Source: Phylloscopus collybita
Lineage: Eukaryota; Chordata; Aves; Passeriformes; Phylloscopidae
Length of the DNA stretch: 64,000 nucleotides
Direction: 5' to 3'
NCBI GenBank assembly: GCA_027886175.1
Contig: JAJNNQ010000142.1
Location: forward strand, 2,981,001 to 3,045,000
Numbering within the stretch: position 1 is the first letter of the stretch; the number at the start of each line of letters is the position of its first letter. This document shows, piece after piece, positions 56,762-64,000 of the stretch. A program made the position numbers and the translations under genes. The notes under the pieces are model-generated. The model searched no databases and was not told the origin of the DNA. It saw only the letters and a list, made by a program, of their open reading frames with translations.

Positions 56762-57890
56762 ATGCAGATGGATTCAATCCGTGGCAGAGCACCCCATACT
56801 GGTGGAGGACTTTCCCTCAAGAAGGTCAGTCCCTGTGTTTCATTGCAGGGAAAGTGTAAATGGTGGCTCTGTTACAGCACTGTTCTTTGTCTTTATTTTT
56901 AGGATGTGACTTGGGGTATCGGCACTCAAGGCGAAGTGGGCAAGGTGAGCAGTGACCAGTGCAGAGAAGCGGCTGTTATTGCTGAGGTTTCAATTTCTGG
57001 TGCAACTCTAAGCATCCACTGTTGTGTTTTTATTTTAGGCGGCCCACTTGCAAGATGTCCCGGGCCCGGAGGCCTGTAACCAGGTGGGTGTTAGCTTAAG
57101 TCAGTCCCCATTTGTCTTTGCAGGGAAAGTGTAAATGGTGATATGTTACAGCATTGTTCTTTGTCTTTATTTTTAGGTGGTATGGCGGGATATCAGCAGT
57201 CAAGGTGAACTGGTGAAGGTGAGCAGTGACCAGTGCAGAGAAGCAGTTGTTATGGCTCAGTTTCAATTTCTGATGCAACTCTAAGCATCCACTGTTGTGT
57301 TTTTATTTTAGGCGGTCCACTTGGAAGATGTCCCGGGCCCGGATGCCTGTAACCAGGTGCGTGTAGAGCTGAAGTCAGTTCCCATTTGTCTTTGCAGGGA
57401 AAGTGTAAATGGTGATGTGTTACAGCATTGTTCTTTGTCTTTATTTTTAGGTGGTATGGTGGGATATCAGCAGTCAAGGTGAACTGGTGAAGGTGAGCAT
57501 GACCAATGCAGAGAAGCGTTTGTTATGGCTCAGGTTTCAATTTCTGATGCAACTCTAAGCATCCACTGTTGTGTTTTTATTTTAGGTGGTCCACTCGGAA
57601 GATGTCCTGGGCCCGGATGCCAGTGGCCAGGTGGGTGTAAGCTTAAGATATATGTGTGATTCCGTCCCGTCTGACTGGGGAGGTTGTGTTTGCACAGTCA
57701 CTGAGCATGCTTTTTTGCTTTCTTTCCTTGCAGGTGCTGTCCCAGGCGTGCCAAAGAATAGTGGCTAGCAGGTGAGTTGGTGTCTAGGTGGGGTGACTCA
57801 AGTGAGCAGTGTGCAGCAGTTTGCTAAGACTGTACCTTTTCATTTTGCAGGTACCCTCTGGGCCATCTCTGGAGTCACATGACGATTTGA
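56762..57890 (+). CDS. Locus B gene model: nine exons, one open frame of 133 codons
   Basis: Exons 56762-56824, 56903-56944, 57039-57083, 57177-57218, 57312-57356, 57451-57492, 57586-57630, 57734-57771 and 57851-57890 all have GT-AG borders. They join in frame from an ATG at the first exon's first base to TGA at 57888-57890. All but the last two are phase 0. The core is a 42-nt plus 45-nt exon pair repeated three times at exactly 274 bp, encoding VVWRDISSQGELVK and AVHLEDVPGPDACNQ-type peptides, 29 residues per repeat. The C-terminus reads VLSQACQRIVASRYPLGHLW. The protein would be small and acidic in its repeats, with no signal or membrane segment. The start could be internal, with upstream exons such as 55191-55494. 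Locus A copies have stops in this frame. No family is recognised. Confidence 0.45.
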
Positions 57891-58500
57891 GGTGAGCTGA
57901 GGTGGTGGTTTAGAGGAGCCCTAGGGATTATTCTTTTGTAGGGCACTTGTCACATATTCTGTTTTGTTGTCTTAGGTACCCTGATGAGGTGTAGAGCTGG
58001 TTTGGATATGGCAACACCGAAGCAGTCACAGCTATCTCAACATCCACGGTGCCAACGTGTTCTTTTGCATCACAGATGGATTTTGTCCGCTCATCTTCAA
58101 AAAGATAAGTTCTGGGGCCGGTGGTTGGGAGAAGGGGAAAAAGCTTTGCAATCACAGGAGGCAATTTAAAGTTAGCTTAGAGGAGAGGGCCTTAGTGGGA
58201 TGGGCCCCTTGGAAGCGAAGGGAGAGGGTTTTATTTCAGCCTCACCAGAGCCTTTGCCGGGCAGGGCGGTTCCGAGTCATCTGCGCGTCCTAGCACGGTT
58301 TGCGTCGTCAGTCATCTTCAAGTCTCGACCGTCATCGTGGATGTTTTCGCCCGAGGAGGCCGCCTCTGGGTGCAGAGGTATCGCCACAGTCACTCCGCAG
58401 TCATCGCTTCTTTCTCTCAGGCTGTCCAGCTTCTCGAGCATCCTCCTAACAGCTTTGGCACTAATTTCTTGTAAGGAGTTCTGTTTAATCATCATGCTTT

Positions 58501-59080
58501 TGCCTTAGAGCTTTGTTTCCTTTGGCATCATCAGCCTCTGGCTCATCTTGTGCTAGGAATCTTGGGTCGATAAGGTGGAGCTGCCAGGGAGTTTGAACTT
58601 GTGTCCATTATGTAGTTTGTGTCCCTTGTCTTCTGTGTCGTAGGACTTCATTACATCTCGATGCTTTGTCGGCATCATTCCGGCCCGCTAGTCACGTCCT
58701 TTGCCGGATCATCTGTGTTCCGGCATCTTTACATTTTTACTTTTTGAGGCTAGCACATGGACACAAGGGGTTCTCATCCTTTTTCCTTTTCACCTTTTGT
58801 AAGGCATTCTTTTCATGTGCTGTTCTCTTGGTCTTGCATAGGGAGAGGATTATGTTCTCCTCGCATGACTGCAGTATTTCAGAAGGTTTTGTCTTCTCAA
58901 GGCGTCTAGGTCTGGAGAATTAATATTCCAGAGAGTTATCTCAAGTTCTCACTTGCATTGTACCTGTCTTGGCTGGTATTGTGACTATGCCGCCTTATAT
59001 TTTCTTCTGACTGTATTTTATTGTGCCTCTGCCACCTTGTATTTTATTGTGCCTCTGCCACCTTGTGTACTCTGACTGTG
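58501..59080. other. No gene seen
   Basis: Ordinary composition leading into the minisatellite. CpG-containing stretches resemble locus A/B sequence but no exon is supported. Confidence 0.5.
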
Positions 59081-59084
59081 TTGT

Positions 59085-59970
59085 ACTGTGCCTGTGCCGC
59101 CTTACATTGTGTGTGCCTGTGCCGCCTTACATTGTATTGTGACTGTATTGTACTGTGCCTGTGCCGCCTTACATTGTGGGTGCCTGTGCCGCCTTGTATT
59201 GTACTGTGACTGTATTGTACTGTGCCTGTGCCGCCTTACATTGTGGGTGCCTGTGCCGCCTTGTATTGTACTGTGACTGTATTGTACTGTGCCTGTGCCG
59301 CCTTACATTGTGGGTGCCTGTGCCGCCTTGTATTGTACTGTGACTGTACTGTGCCTGTGCCGCCTTACATTGTGGGTGCCTGTGCCGCCTTGTATTGTAC
59401 TGTGACTGTACTGTGCCTGTGCCGCCTTACATTGTGGGTGCCTGTGCCGCCTTGTATTGTACTGTGACTGTACTGTGCCTGTGCCGCCTTACATTGTGGG
59501 TGCCTGTGCCGCCTTGTATTGTACTGTGACTGTACTGTGCCTGTGCCGCCTTGTATTGTACTGTGACTGTGCTGCCTTGTATTGTACTGTGACTGTATTG
59601 TACTGTGACTGTACTGCCTTGTATTGTACTGTGACTGTACTGTGACTATGCCGCCTTGTATTGTACTGTGACTGTACTGCCTTGTATTGTACTGTGACTG
59701 TACTGTGACTATGCCGCCTTGTATTGTACTGTGACTGTACTGCCTTGTATTGTACTGTGACTGTATTGTACTGTGACTATGCCGCCTTGTATTGTACTGT
59801 GACTGTACTGTGACTATGCCGCCTTGTATTGTACTGTGACTGTATTGTACTTTCACGATGCTGCCTTGTACTGTGACTGTATTGTACTTTCACGATGCTG
59901 CCTTGTATTGTACTGTCACTATGCTGCCTTGTAGTGTACTGTGGCTGTATTGTACTGTCACTAGGCTGCC
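59085..59970 (+). repeat. 67-bp minisatellite and shortened variants
   Basis: TGTGCCTGTGCCGCCTTACA followed by TTGTGGGTGCCTGTGCCGCC and TTGTATTGTACTGTGACTGT repeats with a 67-bp period (59088, 59155, 59222), then in shorter forms to about 59970. The period is not a multiple of three, so the recurring 62-codon frames are artefacts. Confidence 0.9.
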
Positions 59971-60124
59971 TTAGCATGTAGTCACAGTTAGCTAGAACAG
60001 TTGTCAAACTTTACAGTTATTCCCTTCTCTGTGTAGTTTTGGGCAGAAATGTGATGGGCCTAGAGTGTGGATAATGCCTAGCTGTCAGATAATCACTTGC
60101 TGATCACCTCTTCTTGTGTTGCAG

Positions 60125-60188
60125 GTGCCGGAGGAAGATTAGTATCTCTGTGGTTGCTGATGCTACCTATTGTCCCAGAATCTACCAT
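60125..60188 (+). CDS. Exon candidate upstream of the terminal repeat
   Basis: A TGTTGCAG acceptor and GTAAGC donor border 64 nt, open in one phase as CRRKISISVVADATYCPRIYH. The next acceptor is the CTTTCAG of the 349-bp repeat at 60311, which would supply the terminal exon. Coding status unknown. Confidence 0.35.
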
Positions 60189-60236
60189 GTAAGCTGAAGA
60201 GTGTGACTGTGTCCGTCTGACAGTTTCTGTCTGCCT

Positions 60237-62005
60237 GTGTCTGCTTGTGTTGGTGTGTGTGTGTGTGCGCTGACTGGTGCTAACCCTGTGTGTATGTCTT
60301 TTGCCTTTCAGGTTTTTCAACTCATTTTTAAACTTAGAATAAAAAATCCCCAGCCGGGGGGTTTGTTTTTTTTTTCCCCCCGGCTGGGTTTTTTTTTCCT
60401 CGGTCCCGGCCGGTCTGCGAGGCGACGTTCATCGCCAAAGTTTGGGTGCGGACCGTCTTGGGACCGGGGTTTTCGTCAGGCAGGACTTTTTTTTTGAGGC
60501 TCCCGGGAACCCCGTTCCCGAGGAGCGCTGCGAATGCGTGCCGACGGCTGGGGGTTAGCAGGGCGGTTGAGATGCGAGTGTGGGTGGGTTTGAGTGTAAG
60601 CTTAAGGAAGTGTGTGTGTTGACTGTTGCTAACCCTGTGTGTATGCCTTTTACCTTTCAGGTTTTTCAACTCATTTTTAAACTTAGAATAAAAAATCCCC
60701 AGCCGGGGGGTTTGTTTTTTTTTTCCCCCCGGCTGGGTTTTTTTTTCCTCGGTCCCGGCCGGTCTGCGAGGCGACGTTCATCGCCAAAGTTTGGGTGCGG
60801 ACCGTCTTGGGACCGGGGTTTTCGTCAGGCAGGACTTTTTTTTTGAGGCTCCCGGGAACCCCGTTCCCGAGGAGCGCTGCGAATGCGTGCCGACGGCTGG
60901 GGGTTAGCAGGGCAGTTGAGATGCGAGTGTGGGTGGGTTTGAGTGTAAGCTTAAGGAAGTGTGTGTGTTGACTGTTGCTAACCCTGTGTGTATGCCTTTT
61001 ACCTTTCAGGTTTTTCAACTCATTTTTAAACTTAGAATAAAAAATCCCCAGCCGGGGGGTTTTTTTTTTTTTTTCCCCCGGCTGGGTTTTTTTTTCCTCG
61101 GTCCCGGCCGGTCTGCGAGGCGACGTTCATCGCCAAAGTTTGGGTGCGGACCGTCTTGGGACCGGGGTTTTCGTCAGGCAGGACGATTTTTTTTGAGGCT
61201 CCCGGGAACCCCGTTCCCGAGGAGCGCTGCGAATGCGTGCCGACGGCTGGGGGTTAGCAGGGCGGTTGAGATGCGAGTGTGGGTGGGTTTGAGTGTAAGC
61301 TTAAGGAAGTGTGTGTGTTGACTGTTGCTAACCCTGTGTGTATGCCTTTTACCTTTCAGGTTTTTCAACTCATTTTTAAACTTAGAATAAAAAATCCCCA
61401 GCCGGGGGGGTTGTTTTTTTTTTCCCCCCGGCTGGGTTTTTTTTTCCTCGGTCCCGGCCGGTCTGCGAGGCGACGTTCATCGCCAAAGTTTGGGTGCGGA
61501 CCATCTTGGGACCGGGGTTTTCGTCAGGCCGGACGATTTTTTTTGAGGCTCCCGGGAACCCCGCTCCCGAGGAGCGTCGCGAATGCGTGCCGACGGCTGG
61601 GGGTTAGCAGGGCGGTTGAGATGCGAGTGTGGGTGGGTTTGAGTGTAAGCTTAAGGAAGTGTGTGTGTTGACTGTTGCTAACCCTGTGTGTATGCCTTTT
61701 ACCTTTCAGGTTTTTCAACTCATTTTTAAACTTAGAATAAAAAATCCCCAGCCGGGGGGGGTTTTTTTTTTTCCCCCCGGCTGGGTTTTTTTTTCCTCGG
61801 TCCCGGCCGGTCTGCGAGGCGACGTTCATCGCCAAAGTTTGGGTGCGGACCGTCTTGGGACCGGGGTTTTCGTCAGGCAGGACGATTTTTTTTGAGGCTC
61901 CCGGGAACCCCGTTCCCGAGGACTGCTGTGAATGCGTGCCGATCGCTGGGGGTTAGCAGGGCGGTTGAGATGAGAGGGAAGGTGAGTTTGTGTGTTAGCT
62001 GACGG
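60237..62005 (+). repeat. 349-350-bp tandem repeat, about five copies, each with acceptor, poly(A) signal and hairpin
   Basis: The CTTTCAG acceptor recurs with its G at 60311, 60660, 61009, 61359 and 61709. Each unit continues with GTTTTTCAACTCATTTTTAA, AATAAA (60338 in unit 1), a perfect GC hairpin, then GGTCCCGGCCGGTCTGCGAG and a GTGTAAGCTTAAGGAAGTGT linker. The unit looks like a 3' terminal exon plus upstream intron, copied in tandem. Copies differ at only a few positions, so expansion is recent. The last unit diverges after about 61920. Confidence 0.92.
60349..60388 (+). terminator. Perfect 13-bp GC hairpin after AATAAA (first of five)
   Basis: CCCAGCCGGGGGG at 60349-60361 and CCCCCCGGCTGGG at 60376-60388 form a perfect inverted repeat around a 14-nt T-rich loop, followed by T9. 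It starts 6 bases after AATAAA. The other units keep it with 0-1 bp changes in the G/C run (the third has five C on the right arm). A role in 3'-end formation or polymerase pausing is inference. Confidence 0.6.
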
Positions 62006-62340
62006 AGGTGTGTGTTGTGGATGACTGCTATGTTTTGTGTGTGCTGCTGTTTTTTGGGTTTCTTGTAAGAATAAAACAAGTTGTAATGAACACTTCAGAA
62101 GTAGAAAAATGGTTCTGTTGTGTCAATATGTATCTGGCTTGTATTGTTCTGTATTTGCATTTAATGCTGAATTTCCATGTATTGCTCTATATGTTAGTTG
62201 GAGTTGTATCAGTGTATATATATAGGTTGCATTTGCAATTGCATTTGTGTACTTTGTTTCCATGTATATTGCTGATGTGTAAATAAAAATTTTCATTCAA
62301 TAAAAATTGATCCCCTAATCACCTTAATAAAGATACACCC
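62006..62340 (+). other. Poly(A)-signal-rich 3' region
   Basis: AATAAA occurs near 62071, 62281, 62298 and 62324 in an AT-rich stretch after the terminal repeat, which would suit the 3' end of a + strand transcript from locus B. No open frame is supported. Confidence 0.4.
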
Positions 62341-62780
62341 CTCTCCCCCGCCCCCATTGGCTCCTGTCTTTATTTGGTGTCGAGTTATTTTTATTCACTC
62401 TCTTTCTTGCTTTCCCTCTCACTTTACTTCTTAGTCTTTTCCTCACTCTCCTTTTCTCTCTCTTACTTTATTTCTGTCTGTCTCTATGTCTAACTCTGTG
62501 GTTCTGTTTCTGGCTGTTTCTAGTTATGTCTCTCTCCTTCTAAGCTTATGTCTATTTCACTCTGTTTCAGGTAAGTTTGTCTGTTTCACTCTCAGTCTCC
62601 TGTGTATTTCACTCTAACTCTATTTCTGTCTATTTGTTTATCACTCTATTTCACTATATTTCTTTTCACTGTATTTCTCTTCATTTCCCTTTCACTCTAA
62701 CTGTATTTCTCTTTATTTCCCTTTCACTCTAACTCTATTTCTCTTTCATTCTAGTTCTCTCTATTTGTATGTCAGTCTAT
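62341..62780. repeat. Pyrimidine-rich low-complexity sequence
   Basis: Irregular CTCTNTTTC and TCTATTTCACTC runs leading into the decamer satellite. Confidence 0.8.
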
Positions 62781-63680
62781 CTGTCTTTGACTGTCTTTGA
62801 CTGTCTTTGACTGTCTTTGACTGTCTTTGACTGTCTTTGACTGTCTTTGACTGTCTTTGACTGTCTTTGACTGTCTTTGACTGTCTTTGACTGTCTTTGA
62901 CTGTCTTTGACTGTCTTTGACTGTCTTTGACTGTCTTTGACTGTCTTTGACTGTCTTTGACTGTCTTTGACTGTCTTTGACTGTCTTTGACTGTCTTTGA
63001 CTGTCTTTGACTGTCTTTGACTGTCTTTGACTGTCTTTGACTGTCTTTGACTGTCTTTGACTGTCTTTGACTGTCTTTGACTGTCTTTGACTGTCTTTGA
63101 CTGTCTTTGACTGTCTTTGACTGTCTTTGACTGTCTTTGACTGTCTTTGACTGTCTTTGACTGTCTTTGACTGTCTTTGACTGTCTTTGACTGTCTTTGA
63201 CTGTCTTTGACTGTCTTTGACTGTCTTTGACTGTCTTTGACTGTCTTTGACTGTCTTTGACTGTCTTTGACTGTCTTTGACTGTCTTTGACTGTCTTTGA
63301 CTGTCTTTGACTGTCTTTGACTGTCTTTGACTGTCTTTGACTGTCTTTGACTGTCTTTGACTGTCTTTGACTGTCTTTGACTGTCTTTGACTGTCTTTGA
63401 CTGTCTTTGACTGTCTTTGACTGTCTTTGACTGTCTTTGACTGTCTTTGACTGTCTTTGACTGTCTTTGACTGTCTTTGACTGTCTTTGACTGTCTTTGA
63501 CTGTCTTTGACTGTCTTTGACTGTCTTTGACTGTCTTTGACTGTCTTTGACTGTCTTTGACTGTCTTTGACTGTCTTTGACTGTCTTTGACTGTCTTTGA
63601 CTGTCTTTGACTGTCTTTGACTGTCTTTGACTGTCTTTGACTGTCTTTGACTGTCTTTGACTGTCTTTGACTGTCTTTAT
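62781..63680 (+). repeat. Decamer satellite CTGTCTTTGA, 89 perfect copies
   Basis: CTGTCTTTGA is repeated 89 times without a single mismatch from 62781 to 63670, with one more copy altered at its end. Confidence 0.98.
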
Positions 63681-64000
63681 TTCACTTCTCTCTGTGTCAT
63701 TCTACTTCTCTCTGTCTCATTCTACTTCTCTCTGTCTCATTCTACTTCTCTCTGTCTCATTCTACTTCTCTCTGTCTCATTCTACTTCTCTCTGTCTCAT
63801 TCTACTTCTCTCTGTCTCATTCTACTTCTCTCTGTCTCATTCTACTTCTCTCTGTCTCATTCTACTTCTCTCTGTCTCATTCTACTTCTCTCTGTCTCTA
63901 CTTCTCTCTGTCTCTACTTCTCTCTGTCTCACTCTACTTCTCTCTGTCTCTACTTCTCTCTGTCTCACTCTACTTCTCTCTGTCTCTACTTCTCTCTGTC
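63681..64000 (+). repeat. 20-bp repeat CTCTGTCTCATTCTACTTCT and shorter variants
   Basis: About ten copies of a 20-bp pyrimidine-rich unit, then 15-bp CTCTGTCTCTACTTC variants to the end of the window, where the array is cut. Confidence 0.95.

Larger units (their letters stand above)
53551..58500 (+). repeat. Locus B: diverged double copy of the locus A unit
   Basis: Two successive units begin near 53.55 and 55.65 kb. The promoter-side landmark of locus A (GTGTGCAGGGCAGAGCAGTC) appears as GTGCAGTGCAGAACAGTTCC near 53760 and nearly unchanged near 55995. The 42- and 45-nt modules, the 38/44-nt module, the 41-nt module and the DGFCPL(I/V)F exon (to about 58107) are all present in the same order. 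Compared with locus A the sequence is clearly older, yet it keeps GT-AG borders. The first unit carries several CpG-rich exon candidates, for example 54948-55004 and 54637-54720, open in one phase only. Confidence 0.75.

Noticed and set aside
59021..59856. Cysteine-rich 62-codon frames repeated every 67 bp, and a 163-codon antisense frame
   Set aside because: Each frame is a shadow of the minisatellite; 67 bp is not a multiple of three, so the frames do not continue from unit to unit.
60580..61671. Repeated 88-130-codon frames in the 349-bp array
   Set aside because: They run through an acceptor, the poly(A) signal and the GC hairpin, contain homopolymer-derived F and P runs, and shift with homopolymer length.

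Overview
The window looks like avian, probably songbird, nuclear DNA. The evidence is a chicken-repeat-1 (CR1) LINE fragment, several LTR elements with target-site duplications, the last exons of a vertebrate AKT2-like kinase and two SYCP1-like exons, all set in tandem and segmental repeats. There is no prokaryotic organisation. A repeat-rich microchromosome, a W chromosome or a germline-restricted chromosome would fit equally well; the sequence alone does not decide, and the species is not identified.

Layout. 1-5.0 kb carries two isolated gene fragments on the + strand: two SYCP1-like exons at the left edge, and the last three AKT2 exons embedded in CACCTG minisatellites. 5.7-10.5 kb and 32.6-37.3 kb are two diverged copies of one segment. 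Each ends in a strikingly C-poor, T/G-rich element. Copy 1 alone carries a CpG-rich block with eleven perfect 16-bp repeats. Each copy has acquired a different solo LTR, so each serves as an empty site for the other. 10.5-20.0 kb is a tandem array of a gene-like unit (period about 3.24 kb, later units about 1.7 kb after an internal deletion) made of short exon-like modules with splice signals. 20.0-21.6 kb and 30.9-32.4 kb are another duplicated pair. Between them lie a 6.9-kb satellite (144-bp dimer of 72-bp monomers, about 48 copies, most monomers close to the CTCF consensus) and the 5' part of a minus-strand ERV (LTR, primer binding site, gag remnant).

37.66-44.08 kb is a minus-strand provirus with two LTRs and 5-bp duplications. 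It has lost reverse transcriptase, carries broken gag, integrase and env, and is itself interrupted by a related solo LTR. It sits inside a 202-bp tandem repeat. 45.7-52.9 kb holds a rearranged duplicated segment and a CR1 fragment. 53.7-62.3 kb is a diverged, better preserved relative of the 10.5-20 kb units. Here nine consecutive exon modules (56762-57890) form one open frame, including a 274-bp exon-pair module repeated three times. Downstream are a 67-bp minisatellite, a further exon candidate, and a 349-350-bp tandem repeat that copies a splice acceptor, a poly(A) signal and a perfect GC hairpin. The window ends in a nearly pure decamer satellite and pyrimidine-rich repeats.

The most promising undescribed system is the exon-module family shared by 10.5-20 kb and 53.7-62 kb. 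It is spliced-looking, tandemly amplified and matches nothing I recognise. Next is the CTCF-like satellite. Coding status of the family is unproven: locus B is open, while the array copies carry stops and mutated splice sites in the same frame.
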